Shown here: piece by piece, positions 1 through 9,501 of the stretch
How the letters are laid out: each line of letters begins with the position of its first letter
Numbering within the stretch: position 1 is the first letter of the stretch
From: Isochrysis galbana
Lineage: Eukaryota > Haptophyta > Isochrysidales > Isochrysidaceae
Assembly: GCA_018136815.1 (NCBI GenBank)
Contig: CM030935.1
Coordinates: 5,001,945 to 5,065,944, forward strand
DNA length: 64,000 nt
Direction of reading: 5' to 3'
The notes under the pieces: generated by a model
Seen by the model: the letters and a program-made list of their open reading frames with translations, nothing else
Databases searched by the model: none
What the model was told of the DNA's origin: nothing
Program-made: the position numbers and the translations under genes

Positions 1-15
1 TCCGTGCGTGCTTAC

Positions 16-989
16 CTGTAGCGAACGAGCGAATCGAGGTCGCGTGCGTGCTGGAGCAGCTTGGGGTCACATGGCACCTCAGGTAGCGGGTTGGCGAGGT
101 AGTAGGGCGCGATCAGCTCGGACTCGACCGTGAGACGCTTCTGCGCACCGTCTCGCGACGGCGGGACTAGCTCGAGCCGCTTGTCACGCAGCCGCTTCGC
201 GCGCGCCTCTTCCTCGGCGCGCTTCCGCTTCGCCTCCTCGGCGCGGCGCACCTCCTCGGCCGATGGCCGAGGCTTGGACGGCTTCTGCGTGGACGGCGGC
301 GGTTCGCACGATTGGTCCTTGTTCCGCGACTCGCGGCGGGCATCAGTGGCGAGGAGAGGCGGCAGCGATCGCTCGGGCTCGGCGCATGGGGCCGGGGGCG
401 GCACCGCGCGCGAGGCGCCCGCCGACGAGAGGTCGCGCATGCCGCGAGAGGGATCGGCAGACGACAAGCCATGCATGCTGCGCGGCGGCTCAGCGGAGTG
501 TGTCTGCATTCCGCGTGGTGGCTCTGCCGAGTGCGCGTGCATGCCACGTGGCGGCTCGACGGTTTGTGAATGCATGCCACGCTCGGCGCGGCCAGCAGGA
601 GGGTAGCCGTGCGGCGGGGCGAAGCCTGTGCGCTGCTCGAAGCCATCGCGCTGGCGGTCAACGTGCTCCAAGCGGTCCAGTGGGCGGAGAGGTCTCGTGG
701 GGGGCTCTACACGTCCTGCGGGCCCGGTCGATCCGAGAGGACCAAGTCCCATACCACCACCGGTCCACTCCCACCCGCCGTGCGCAGGCGGGGGCGCGCC
801 AGAAGCCCTGGAAGTCGTAGGCTGCTCTCGGGGCGCAGAGGGCCTCGCGGCTGAAGCGGCAGACTGAGAGAGTCTCGCGGCGGTAGCGGCGATCTGCGCG
901 CGGATGTCGCTCATCGAGCCCGAGACTGGTGCGGGAGCGCCGCCCAGGGACGCGATGAACGAATCAGCAGCCAGCCGAGCCGACGACAT
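16..989 (-). CDS. PAF1: PAF1 homolog, first exon (gene continues off the left edge)
   Basis: First coding exon of a homolog of PAF1, the scaffold subunit of the Paf1 complex that travels with RNA polymerase II in the nucleus. Recognition rests on the last ~35 residues: an acidic-hydrophobic lead-in, then ANPLPEVPCDPKLL and a terminal VRYR, which match the N-terminal PAF1 signature (NSLPDIPFDPK...VQYK in animals). The first ~285 residues are low complexity: Ala/Ser/Pro-rich, with four or five 12-residue repeats (EPPRGMHAHS type, about residues 135-195) and a basic KRKRAEEEARAKR helix. The exon ends in a donor, CTACAG|GTAAGC, with the intron starting at base 15, so the in-frame stop just beyond is intronic. 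The long disordered N-terminus is unusual, because animal PAF1 begins almost directly with the signature. The start is the first Met of the open frame and could lie further in. The remaining exons are outside the window. Confidence 0.75.
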
Positions 990-1017
990 CCTGCTTCTGA
1001 CCCCCTTGCCTCTCCAC

Positions 1018-1049
1018 CCCTCCCTCTCTCTCTCTCTCTCTCTCTCCCC

Positions 1050-1146
<97 letters not shown>

Positions 1147-1200
1147 GCTCTCTCTCTTCTCTTTCTCTCTCCCTCTCTCTCTCTCTCTTTCTCTCTCTCT

Positions 1201-1231
<31 letters not shown>

Positions 1232-1400
1232 CCTCCCCTCCCTACTGCTCTCCCTCCCTTTTCCCCTCCCTCCCTCCCTCTCCCTCCTCTCCTCCTCCCT
1301 ACTACTACTCTCCGCTCTCCTCGCTCCCTTTCCCCCGACACTCTCTCTCTCTTCTCTCTCTCCCTCTCTACTCTCCCTCCTCCTAGAGATATGCATCTTC
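1018..1400. repeat. (CT)n microsatellite tract
   Basis: Nearly pure CT/TC dinucleotide runs broken by CCCT and TTCT. The tract sits just upstream of the PAF1 start, so it reads as a (GA)n tract on the coding strand and may lie in its promoter or 5' UTR. Open frames across it encode only Ser-Leu or Arg-Glu repeats and are not genes. Confidence 0.9.
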
Positions 1401-2108
1401 CCCCCTCGCTCGCTTCTTCAATGTACCACCCCTCTTTTTTCCCCCTCTCTACACGCTCACTCTCACCTACTCTCTCTCTCTTCTTCTTCTTCCGTTCCCT
1501 GCCCCGTCGTCATCATCTTCTCTTTCCTTTGGGTGGCGCCCACTACTCTCTCTCTCTCTCTTCTCGCATTCATCGCACCGATGTCGTCGTCCTCTCCTCC
1601 TCGCTCCACCCCTCATAACTTCATGAAACAACTCTCTTTCTCTTCCACCCTCTCTCAATCCGTCGTCGTCGTCGTCGTCTCCTCTCCTACTCTCGGAGCT
1701 CCTCGCGCTCTACTACATTTCTTCTCGTCTTCTCTCATCTCTGCGTCTCTTTACCGTCGCAGCCCCTTTTCTTCTTCCTCCTCCTCTCTCTCTCTCTTCT
1801 CTTCTCTGTGCCCCTCGTCTCTCTCTTCTCGCGCGCCCCTCGGCCGCAAGCTCTCTGCTCCGGTCAAAGAGCGCCGGGCCCGCGACCGCTGGTAGGAGTA
1901 GAGCATTCCCCCCCAATGTACAATGTAGGCTATTTTAACTCCTTACCGCCGGCCCGCAGCGCCAATTTTATTGGCGCTTCGGATTTGATCTTTTGCGACT
2001 TGTGCGGCAGGAGGAACTGCGTGTAAGAGATAAGTGAGAGGGCACGAGCGAACAGAAGGTGGAACATATTCTCTGGGTGCCAACTCCCAGGTCCCAGGGC
2101 CGACGGCC
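1401..2108. other. Pyrimidine-rich spacer without a recognised gene
   Basis: Continues the CT-rich composition to about 1850 with small GTC runs (about 1660-1680), then becomes mixed sequence. I see no conserved coding signal. The region may belong to the PAF1 upstream region. Confidence 0.5.
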
Positions 2109-2314
2109 CTCGTCCCCCTAGATGGGAAATACGGTGCTGGGTCCTGCAAATACAGCCAAATACATATGTATTTGGCCTCCGGCCAAATACATTTCAAATA
2201 CATTCGAGGCCTACAACCCAGGACGCGCTTCAAATACAGCCAAATACATATGTATTTGGCCTCTGGCCAAATACGGTAAATACGTATTTCGTATTTCCCA
2301 TCTAGGCTCGTCCC
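2109..2314. mobile_element. MITE with 17-bp TIRs and 8-bp target site duplication
   Basis: A 190-bp element (2117-2306) begins CCTAGATGGGAAATACG and ends with its perfect reverse complement. It is flanked by a direct 8-bp duplication CTCGTCCC at 2109-2116 and 2307-2314. Inside are two copies of a roughly 40-bp unit, each holding the 20-bp palindrome CCAAATACATATGTATTTGG (2156-2175 and 2240-2259) followed by GGCCTCxGGCC. It has no coding capacity. An 8-bp duplication fits hAT-like mobilisation, but other superfamilies also make 8-bp duplications. A lone right-end-like sequence (ATCCCATCTAGG) occurs near 36514. Confidence 0.85.
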
Positions 2315-2367
2315 TCGTCGCCCCCGCACCCCCACCCCCGGCGCGCGCCGCGGGACGCGGGACAGCG

Positions 2368-2574
2368 ATGCCCCTCGGTGTCCCCGGCATGATGGAGGAG
2401 GAGGAGGAGATGCCAGTGGACCCGGACGACGAGGAACGTCAACATCTTTCCTCGGACGACGAGGCAGACTGCGCGCTCTTGTTCGTGGAGGAGGAGGAGG
2501 ACGACGACGAGCTGGCTGGCGAGCGACGGCGACGGGTGCGACTATGGCGCGGAGGGCGACAGCGACAACGGTGA
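2368..2574 (+). CDS. Acidic open frame, possible gene fragment
   Basis: A short open frame right of the MITE encodes an acidic stretch: MEEEEEMPVDPDDEE, then HLSSDDEADC and EEEEDDDELAGE, turning basic at the end. A second frame from about 2510 to 2760 stays open and reads DYGAEGDSDNGEEG, then PRLLWGFARHTF. Together these could be pieces of one disordered acidic N-terminus with a small frameshift or intron, such as a transposase or nuclear protein N-terminus. I do not recognise a family and cannot define exon borders. Confidence 0.25.
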   Translation: MPLGVPGMMEEEEEMPVDPDDEERQHLSSDDEADCALLFVEEEEDDDELAGERRRRVRLWRGGRQRQR

Positions 2575-2992
2575 AGAGGGAGCCGGTGCGCCTTCGCGAC
2601 TCGTTCCCAGAGAGGAAACGAGCTTCGCTCCGACACAATCGGGCTCCTCACCAGCTCGCAGCCATTGCGAGGCCGACAGCCGGCGATCGGCCGACACGGA
2701 ACCTCCGCGATTGTTATGGGGATTCGCCCGACATACATTCACTGCGTTGATTCTCCCACGCGCGAGATCCTCCCATTCTCCCAAAATAGACTTCCATGGG
2801 CCGGACGCCCAGATGGGACAATAGGCTTCTAATAGGTTTTTAAACCTTCTAATATTCTTACCGCACTCGCGGCGAATGGAACCACTACCTACTACACGTA
2901 GCACGTAGCATACTTTCTACACCCCCACTCCCCCGGCCCTTCTCCCCCCGCCATAAGGCGGCTCCCCCCGTGCACTACTAGGGGGATAGGGG
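2575..2992. other. Spacer, no gene recognised
   Basis: Mixed sequence with short A/T-rich stretches (about 2820-2860). Apart from the tail of the acidic frame noted to the left, I see no convincing coding or structured signal. Confidence 0.4.
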
Positions 2993-3514
2993 TGTCGCAT
3001 CCGCGATCGACCTTTTTGTTTTAGAAGTTGTCTGCGTTTCTATGTCCCCTCCTTGCAGGCTAGTCACTAGTCACCGTCGCAGGATCCTACATTCGTCCAT
3101 TCGCCCTTGTTGCCCTCGCCTCCTTTGTCGCCTCCCTTGCCGCCTGCTTGCCCCTCACCTGGCTTACCTCCTTGTGTGCTCCTCGCGTTTTAGGCTAAGT
3201 CGCGCGATCAGGTATCGCCGGTGCAAGGAACCGCCCCCATGTGTGACCCTGATTCCCCCTCAGGTGTTGGCCGTTGAATTATATCGTGGCGCTATTTTAC
3301 TTCGGTCTTCATCAACTCACTTAAGGGTTTTCGAAAGATTCCCTCCTTATTCCTGTGCGTAACTGTCGCCCCGTCGGATCGTCCGTCGCCCCGTCGCTCT
3401 CTTGTCGGCATTCTCTTCCTTGTTCGGTCTGCCAGCGGGTTCCTGTGCGTTCCGTGATAGGGATACGTTAGTGTGGAGAGTGTTGACGTGAGTGTAGTGT
3501 CATCTTGTCGGTCC
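2993..3514 (+). repeat. 522-bp dispersed repeat, copy 1
   Basis: Matches 46364-46885 in inverted orientation over the same 522 bp, with only scattered substitutions. It starts TGTCGCATCCGCGATCG and ends GTCGGTCC, and homology stops sharply at both ends. Both strands carry short open frames of about 100 residues conserved between the copies. Those frames look like a by-product of recent duplication, because both strands are equally conserved. It could be a solo LTR or a non-autonomous element, but I see no clear target duplication. Confidence 0.8.
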
Positions 3515-3604
3515 CCCCGTCCCCGAAAAGAATTTTTGTTTTGGAGCTGGGTCACGTGCGAGCCAGGTGCCTTTTCGACAGGCGAGAGAGAGCGAGACCC
3601 CAGA

Positions 3605-3659
3605 GCTCGCTCCAGCGGCTAAGTCCCCGGCACCCGGGGAGATAGCCGCTGGAGCGAGC
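3605..3659. repeat. Perfect 17-bp-arm hairpin around a shared GC-rich motif
   Basis: Arms GCTCGCTCCAGCGGCTA and its exact reverse complement (3605-3621 and 3643-3659) enclose a core with TCCCCGG-CAC-CCGGGGA. The core plus the preceding AGCGG recurs at 49155-49182 and 60381-60410, without the outer arms. Confidence 0.75.
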
Positions 3660-4136
3660 CCTTATTGTCACCTTTCGGCACCAGAATCTCACACTGTGAC
3701 CTGTTACGGACCTATTGCGACCTGTTGACATGTCTTCTTAATAGGACGAGGCCCCCAAAACCAAAACCTGTTGACCTTGTGCCTGTTGTCCCATCCGGGG
3801 CCGGACGGACAAGCAAGGCGGGGGAGTCACTAGCACCGACGCCGACGCCATGGAGCTTTTCCTGGCGGGTTAGAGGGGGTTTCGGGGGGGGGGGGGGATC
3901 GATGCACTTTGCATAGGGATGTGGCGGTCAAACAGTCTACAAAAATCATTTTGCGCCATCTCCATCTACAGCAACCCCTCCAACTTGCACGCTCCCGACC
4001 CCGAGGGGAGTTGCCGCAAGGCGGGGAATGAGGTTAAGGAAGGGAAGGGGGCGTGGCTACGGCTACGAGTAAGTGATTCAGTGCCACGGGTGAGGCGAGA
4101 ACTTTAAAAGGTTTTTTTTTGCACGCTCCCGACCCG
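3660..4136. other. Spacer downstream of the Rsa3-like gene
   Basis: No gene recognised. It contains a G10 run near 3890 and lies at the 3' side of the minus-strand gene that ends at 4137. Confidence 0.4.
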
Positions 4137-5204
4137 TTACTGACCCTTCCGTTTGCGTGCCCGACCACTCTTGCGTCCGATGCCACTATCGCTAGCAGCG
4201 CCATCTCGTCCTTGCGACGCTGCTGCACTGCTGCTCGACCTTTTACTTGTGGCTACAAGGGCCGCCGCCGGCTTGGGCGGCTGCGCGGGCAACGCTACCT
4301 CGCGCTTCGGGCCCCGAGGGCTCGGTGCGGGTTTGCCCGCGCCGCCCTTCGCCTTCTTTCCTCCCAAAGCGATAGCCCGCACTTCAGCCTCTACCACTGC
4401 GGCCTTTGCCAACACAGCGGAGTCGTCCGCGGCAAAGCTGTCTACACAATGAGCTGCTGCCTCCCGGATCCGATGAGCGCGCTCCCACCATGAGGAAGGG
4501 CCGTCGTACGAGTCCATCGCAATTCGGCGCGATTCATCATCAAATGTCTCTGCGCCGGCTTCAAGTGCGTCGACCAGCATTGAGAGGGACGCCTTATCGA
4601 GGGCCTCACTCTGCCGCAGCCCGTCCAGGTCCTCCGCAGCACCCTCGGTCAGTATTTCCATGTACAACCGCTTGAACGATGCGCGTAAGGTGGCCACACT
4701 GCCCTCTACCGTCTGCCCTGCTGCCCGCGGCGTGCGCTCAACGCCCCAGTCGCCGAGCGCAACCATCGAATCCTCCTCGCCCGCAGCCTCATCGCCCTCA
4801 GCCTCCTCCCCCTCACCGATCGCTCGAAGGTAAGTGTATGCAGCTGCGCGCTGCGAGGCCATCACACGGTCATAGAGTGGAAGCTGGAGCGGCGCGAGCG
4901 CCTCGCCGAGCGCGTGCGAAGGCAGCAACTCAGCCGCGCGCAGTGGCCCTCGCTCTGGCTGGTCGAGTCCGGATGGAACAGCGCGCTCAAGCGCCTCGTG
5001 CAGCTCGAGCATCGCAGCTAGGGAGCGCACAACTCCTCCGCTCAGTTCAGCAAGCCTCCTTGCGCCCGCAGCAGCAGCCGAGGGCGGCAGGCGGCTGAGG
5101 TCGACATCGGAGGGGAGCGGAGCACCAGAGAGCTCCTCAAGGGGCTCAGCGAGTGGCCCCCACTCTTCGGGCGCCCAAGATACCATCGCGGTGGCTGGCG
5201 ACAT
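4137..5204 (-). CDS. Rsa3-like ribosome assembly protein
   Basis: Single-exon frame of 355 residues starting MSPATAMVSWAPEEW. The region at about residues 180-225 (LYMEILTEG, EDLDGLR, LSMLVDALEAGAETF) matches the short Rsa3-type domain of ribosome assembly factors: aromatic-Met, ...DLDxLR..., then LLxxALxxGxxxF. The N-terminal part is helical and Ala/Leu/Glu-rich, with an acidic loop (GEGEEAEGDEAAGEED) at about 138-155. The C-terminus is a basic, Ser-rich tail ending GRKSGRARKRKGQ, a plausible nuclear/nucleolar signal. By family it would act in large-subunit maturation. I chose this start because the upstream in-frame Met at 5405 would add only a (Pro-Leu-Pro-Ser-Pro)n stretch read from a GGGGA microsatellite. 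The domain call is from memory of the family pattern; the rest of the protein is unrecognised. Confidence 0.6.
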   Translation of the reverse strand: MSPATAMVSWAPEEWGPLAEPLEELSGAPLPSDVDLSRLPPSAAAAGARRLAELSGGVVRSLAAMLELHEALERAVPSGLDQPERGPLRAAELLPSHALGEALAPLQLPLYDRVMASQRAAAYTYLRAIGEGEEAEGDEAAGEEDSMVALGDWGVERTPRAAGQTVEGSVATLRASFKRLYMEILTEGAAEDLDGLRQSEALDKASLSMLVDALEAGAETFDDESRRIAMDSYDGPSSWWERAHRIREAAAHCVDSFAADDSAVLAKAAVVEAEVRAIALGGKKAKGGAGKPAPSPRGPKREVALPAQPPKPAAALVATSKRSSSSAAASQGRDGAASDSGIGRKSGRARKRKGQ

Positions 5205-5267
5205 GGCTTTTGAGGCGAGTGAGGCGAGTGAGGTCGGGCCAGAGGAGGGAAGGTAGGGTGAGGGAAG

Positions 5268-5330
5268 AAGAAAGGGAGGGGAGGGGAGGGGAGGGGAGGG
5301 GAGGGGAGGGGAGGGGAGGGGAGGGGAGGG
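5268..5330. repeat. (GGGGA)n microsatellite
   Basis: About ten to twelve tandem GGGGA units lie just upstream of the Rsa3-like start, in its probable 5' UTR or promoter. Confidence 0.9.
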
Positions 5331-5897
5331 AGGTGGAGGAAACGGGAGGGGAGGCGGAGAGGCGCGGCGGCGACGCGCGGCACGACGCACAGTGTGCCGC
5401 GGCATATTTTTACTTACTACCTCCGTTCCATTACTGAGACGTCAAGGAGGCTTAAAACAATAACGGTTAGCTAGACACTAATATTGAGGCCCCGCCAAAG
5501 ATGTCAGAGGGGAGAGGGTACATTGGGGCTTAACATGAACATTTTGTTTCATCTCAACAGTGTGATTCGCACCTAGCTAGGGACGAAGTTGCAATGAATG
5601 GAATTCTAATCAGTGTCCTTAAGCACATCACACATCACGGCGGTGCGGCAAATCACAAATCATACTCATTCGATCCCTCCACCTCAACGATGCGCGCCAA
5701 CACAAAGCTTTAATATTGAAGAGAGCACTGAATTCCTCAGGGGGGGCCTTCATGCTGAATGCTTACTCACACTTGCACAGCGGCAAGGCCCGTTGTCAGG
5801 TGGTGCTGAGGCCTGCGAGCGCTTCGGCTCCGGCGGCTTGGGGCGGCCCCGTTGGGGCGTCGTGACGGCGGGGGACTGGGAGAGGGGAGCGGTCGGC
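5331..5897. other. Spacer left of the LINE
   Basis: No gene identified. At its right end the strand opposite reads ATGGAGCGCGCGCCGACC, a possible host reading frame start overlapping the LINE target duplication. Confidence 0.35.
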
Positions 5898-6244
5898 GCG
5901 CGCTCCATCGCTAAAAAAAAATCTTTCTGAAGATTCGGGGCTACTCGCCTACTAGCTATGGGTCACACCTGTGCCTTCGCTCTCTACATCGCCCTTAACT
6001 TCCCTCCCTCCACCTCTTTCCCTGCCCCCCTTCTTTCCTTTTTCTTCGGTTTCCGGGGTCCGGCCTCGGTACACTACCTGGGGCCTGGTTCGGAGTGTGG
6101 GGCTCGGGCAGGCCTTTCGAGTTTGTCGATAGTGTTGTGTGTGTCTGTCCGTCTTCGTCTTGTTTGTGTTAGATAGGTCCGGTTCCTAATGTCCCCGGCA
6201 TCAATTTTGAGTGGCGTGCCAAAGCTTCAATTGCTAAGGTTGTC

Positions 6245-8209
6245 TTACTCCCTGATCCCCTCGACAGCGTGGACGATCCCTAGCTTGGTGGTCAGTGCCA
6301 CTATCTCTGCATTGGGCCTAAGTCCGCCTTTGTCGTTTCTACTAAAGATGGGTCTCAAGTCGTTCATGTCTACCCTTTTCTTGGGTTGCCTGCCCATGCC
6401 CGCCTGGGCTGTTCTCGCCGAATCGGTTTCTTGTGCGAATAGGAGTGCTTTGCTCAGCAAGGCATATCTCTCTATGGTTCTTATCAGTATTGATTCCTCC
6501 GAAAATTTTACACCATCGTAGTGTATCCTATAGAAGTTCGTGATTATGTATCTCCACGCTAATAGGTATAGTATACATATCGCTTTCGGGGCGTCTCCTT
6601 TCGGGAAAACGAATAGGTCATCTATAATGGTTTCCTCTCTGCTCCTTTCAACCTCAGGTGAGAAGCGCGCGACTTTATTTAGTTCGCCTAGGATGTTAGT
6701 TATCCTGGGGCATTCACCTAGGTGGATCGAGGATTCCTCCGCCTCCCCACATATGCGGCATGTTTTGTTTCTGCCCGGAAAACGGTTATATGTGCCTACT
6801 CGCCTGTGTGTGATATGTTTGAAGTGCAAGTGCATGTCTCGCGTCGTTATCATTGGCGAGGTGTATAGCTTTGCGAGGTGCGCCCATGTGTCGCCTGAGG
6901 TTTGCAGTTTTTCCTCCCACTTGATCAGTCCCGTGTGGTGTTTGCGCTTGCATTTCGCTTGCTGGAGGGCCTCGGTGATATGTTCTACACCGGTGCCGTC
7001 CAGCGGCGTCTTGCCGTCTAGTGTGTATTCGTCTGCTAGCGGGTACTCTAGCCTTTTATTGGTTTTGTACCCTTCCCCCCAATGCGCCGGTGGGGATGGG
7101 TCTAGGTTCGTGGGTGCGGCGGGCAATCTTTTCCCGACTATGGGTGTGCCTAAGTATGAGAGCTCCGCCTCATACCACCTTCCTTTGATGCTCACGTAGT
7201 ATTCCCCGTCTATTGTTATTCGCAGTTCGGGTGTCGGTACCACCGGGAGGTGGTCCGAGGCGCCTTTCCCCGTAAAAAGTGCCGGGTGCGGGCCGATTGT
7301 CTGCCAATTGATGTTTGAGCATACGATGGGGGAATAGATCCTGTCTATTCGCGTGTGAACGGTCCCCGAAAGTCGGGTGAAGCCCCCTTTGATGTTACCG
7401 TTCACTAGATTGTATGCGTCCATTAATCCTATCTCATTCATAGTCGTTCTTAGTTTGGGTCCGTGGGCGTTTCCATATTCCTCACGGTTCGTGTGCTTCC
7501 TTGTGTCTCTCTCCACATCCTCTACACAATTGAAGTCGCCTCCCATAATGGTGTCGTGTTCTCTTCCCATGGGGCTCGTTTTCAATGTTTCTATCTGGGT
7601 GGCTCTCAAGTTGGGCGCGGCGCTCAGATATATAGATATTAGTTCCAATTCTTTAGATTCTATTACGCATCTAACTTGTAGGCATCTGCCTTCGACTAGC
7701 GTTTCCGCCGTATCCGGTAACATTTTCACTCTTGGGGCGTCTCTGGGGAGTGTCTCCCCGGTGTCGTCCTCCCTGTTGCCGCTGTCTCCCCTGATGGGGG
7801 TCCAAAGCTGCTCTTTCCAGTGCCTGTTTTGATGCGACACTTCCCCAATGGGGTCCTGTCTTGTATGGCGCCGGGCCGGCCCCTCGCGCCGGAGCACGAG
7901 GGCGGTAACGCGGCTGTGTAGGGTCCCGGCCCGGGGGCCTTCCCTCTGGGTTCGTCCCTCTGGTGCTTTGTGGTAGGTGTGGCTGTGGAATGTGCTGGAG
8001 GTGTGTTGCCTGCTGGCTGGTGCCAGCATGGCGGCCTTGTACGTGTCGTTCGTGGTGATGCGCGGGCGCGGCCCGCCGGCTCCTGTGCCCACCTGACTGG
8101 GGGGGTCGTCCTGGCGCGGTCGCTTCGGCGACAGCGGCGTTTCCATGAGCTCTTCGTCCATCATGGCGAGGGCAGCGGCAGCGAGAGCGGGCGGCGGCGC
8201 GCGCTCCAT
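6245..8209 (-). CDS. LINE ORF2 remnant: AP endonuclease joined to C-terminal zinc finger
   Basis: Open frame of 654 residues. The C-terminal half of an endonuclease/exonuclease/phosphatase domain shows GGDFNCVED, TRIDRIYS and ASDHLPVV, the motifs of LINE AP endonucleases. The N-terminal part, including the usual QETH-like motif, is replaced by a Pro/Arg-rich leader starting MERAPPPALAAAALAMM. About 40 residues after SDH the sequence moves into a C-terminal region with the RVT-type zinc finger (FKHITHRRVGTYNRFPG, then CRICGEAEESSIHLGEC) and a 150-residue tail. The palm, fingers and thumb of reverse transcriptase are absent. The frame is nevertheless open across the join, so either the deletion was in frame and recent or the truncated product is kept. 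A matching tail is at 15.55-15.9 kb. Confidence 0.75.
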   Translation of the reverse strand: MERAPPPALAAAALAMMDEELMETPLSPKRPRQDDPPSQVGTGAGGPRPRITTNDTYKAAMLAPASRQHTSSTFHSHTYHKAPEGRTQREGPRAGTLHSRVTALVLRREGPARRHTRQDPIGEVSHQNRHWKEQLWTPIRGDSGNREDDTGETLPRDAPRVKMLPDTAETLVEGRCLQVRCVIESKELELISIYLSAAPNLRATQIETLKTSPMGREHDTIMGGDFNCVEDVERDTRKHTNREEYGNAHGPKLRTTMNEIGLMDAYNLVNGNIKGGFTRLSGTVHTRIDRIYSPIVCSNINWQTIGPHPALFTGKGASDHLPVVPTPELRITIDGEYYVSIKGRWYEAELSYLGTPIVGKRLPAAPTNLDPSPPAHWGEGYKTNKRLEYPLADEYTLDGKTPLDGTGVEHITEALQQAKCKRKHHTGLIKWEEKLQTSGDTWAHLAKLYTSPMITTRDMHLHFKHITHRRVGTYNRFPGRNKTCRICGEAEESSIHLGECPRITNILGELNKVARFSPEVERSREETIIDDLFVFPKGDAPKAICILYLLAWRYIITNFYRIHYDGVKFSEESILIRTIERYALLSKALLFAQETDSARTAQAGMGRQPKKRVDMNDLRPIFSRNDKGGLRPNAEIVALTTKLGIVHAVEGIRE

Positions 8210-8212
8210 GAC

Positions 8213-8230
8213 CCTATCGTTTTAACGATA
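8213..8230. repeat. 18-bp palindrome at the LINE 5' edge
   Basis: CTATCGTTTTAACGATAG, an imperfect palindrome, lies between two ATGGAGCGCGC-type sequences (minus strand) at the 5' end of the LINE copy. Confidence 0.6.
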
Positions 8231-8252
8231 GTTGCGCGCTCCATCGCTAAAA

Positions 8253-8776
8253 CTATAACAATAGTTTTCGACGTGGAGGCAAGCCGGACAAGCAGTCATG
8301 TGTAAGTGTAAGGCTGTGAATAGGTTTGATTTTGAGCTATCTAGATATTAGCTAACAGGGCGCTTCGGCTATCTAGATAGATACTAATTACTAATAGTGG
8401 CTCAGCACTATCTAGATAGATACTAATAGTGCCCGAGCCTTGCCTAATATCAGTATTAATAGTAATAGCTCTAGATATCTGCTATATGATAGTATATTTG
8501 ATGTTCGAGTGTATATGTGAGTGCATGAGTCATGACATGAGTGTGTGTGGGCGAATGAGCTCATACATTACGCTTCATCGATCGCTCGGCCACACCTTGC
8601 TCGCGAACATGGCATAAGGTTTATAGGTAGATGGCACTAAATGTTGCTTCTTAGTAGTAGTATATTTGTATTGTAATGTTGTACGTAGTAATTTAGTTAG
8701 GGGAGGGGGGGGGGGGCAAAAGTCTGGCGCGAAGCCTCGCCACTCGCCACAAGTGCCAACAACCGCGGCAAGAGAC
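8253..8776. other. AT-richer spacer upstream of the chromodomain gene
   Basis: Contains repeated CTATCTAGATAGATACTAAT motifs (about 8337-8425) and a G10 run near 8707. It may hold the promoter and 5' UTR of the plus-strand gene starting at 8777. No other gene seen. Confidence 0.4.
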
Positions 8777-8950
8777 ATGGGGCGCAAGCGGACAGCAGCT
8801 GCAATGGCAATGGCGGCTGCAGATGACACATACGAGGTGGACCACATCGTGGCGAAGCGCTTGCAGAAGGGCGAGGTTCAGTACTTGATCCGGTGGCAGG
8901 GCTTCAACGCGAAGCACGACACGTGGGAGCCCGCGACGCGGCACGGCGAG
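8777..8950 (+). CDS. Chromodomain protein, first exon
   Basis: The exon encodes MGRKRTAAAMAMAAADD followed by an almost complete chromodomain: YEVDHIVAKRLQKGEVQYLIRW, QGFNAKHDTWEPA. The aromatic cage positions (Y, W, W in YEVDxI, YLIRW and DTWEP) are present, so methyl-lysine binding as in HP1/CMT-type readers is expected. The exon ends at the donor GAG|GTTAGT (8951). I chose this Met because upstream residues are a glycine run from a G-tract. No downstream exon could be recognised before the 3' end of VPS41 on the other strand, so the gene is incomplete here. It could be a host chromatin protein or the chromodomain of a retroelement integrase. The intron favours a host gene. Confidence 0.55.
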
Positions 8951-9501
8951 GTTAGTTGACGCAATGTAGTGCGTGCTGCGCAGCGGCGTTCCTTTGGCAC
9001 GGTATTGGAGGGCAACACTGCCCACACGCTCGGAAACATTCTGGGAGACCGCCCCTCGCTCGCCAAAAATCGCATCGCGCCTCTCATAGACATTGGTCTT
9101 CACGTACGCCGCGAGCTCACGATGCCAATCGGAACAATCATTCCAGTGCGTGGACTCGTAGTCTCGGCGAGTGCAGGGGAGGGAGAGGGAGGGCGGTGGG
9201 GCGAGGGGGGCGGGCTCCCTTTGCCTCCGGGAAACGTTCCGCGTCACTCCCCCCCCCCCCCCCCCCCCGAAATCCTGCAGAACCACCTTAAAAAGCCCTG
9301 TTTGACCGCCCTACAATAACGCCACACAACGATTGCAAATCACGGGCATTTCTAGGGCATTTGCATCGGCCTTCGTCCCACAATTACATCTTGGCCCAAG
9401 AGAATGCATACCGCAAACGGAAGAGAGAGGAGCACCACCCAATCCAAATGACTTTGGCGGGGTGACGCATCGGCGCCAGCGTCGGCAGCGACGGTGGCGA
9501 C
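8951..9501. other. Presumed intron or 3' region of the chromodomain gene; VPS41 3' flank
   Basis: Contains a C20-like run near 9248-9268 and, at 9299-9314, the motif TGTTTGACCGCCCTAC that recurs at 19.5 and 47.0 kb. No further coding exon recognised. Confidence 0.4.

Larger units (their letters stand above)
5898..8252 (-). mobile_element. Non-LTR (LINE) retrotransposon copy, RT-deleted, with target duplication
   Basis: A 19-bp direct duplication (GCGCGCTCCATCGCTAAAA on the plus strand) at 5898-5916 and 8234-8252 brackets the copy. On the minus strand the element runs from about 8233, through an open frame with an AP-type endonuclease and a zinc finger, to a 3' UTR (about 6244-5930). It ends CTTCAGAAAGATTTTTTTTT, which is oligo-T rather than oligo-A. 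The 3' UTR shares segments (CCTGCCCG, CGGxACCCCxGAAACC) with the LINE tail at 15.9-16.17 kb. The copy lacks the reverse transcriptase core. Confidence 0.8.

Noticed and set aside
904..1396. Ser-Leu and Arg-Glu repeat frames
   Set aside because: Pure products of the (CT)n microsatellite.
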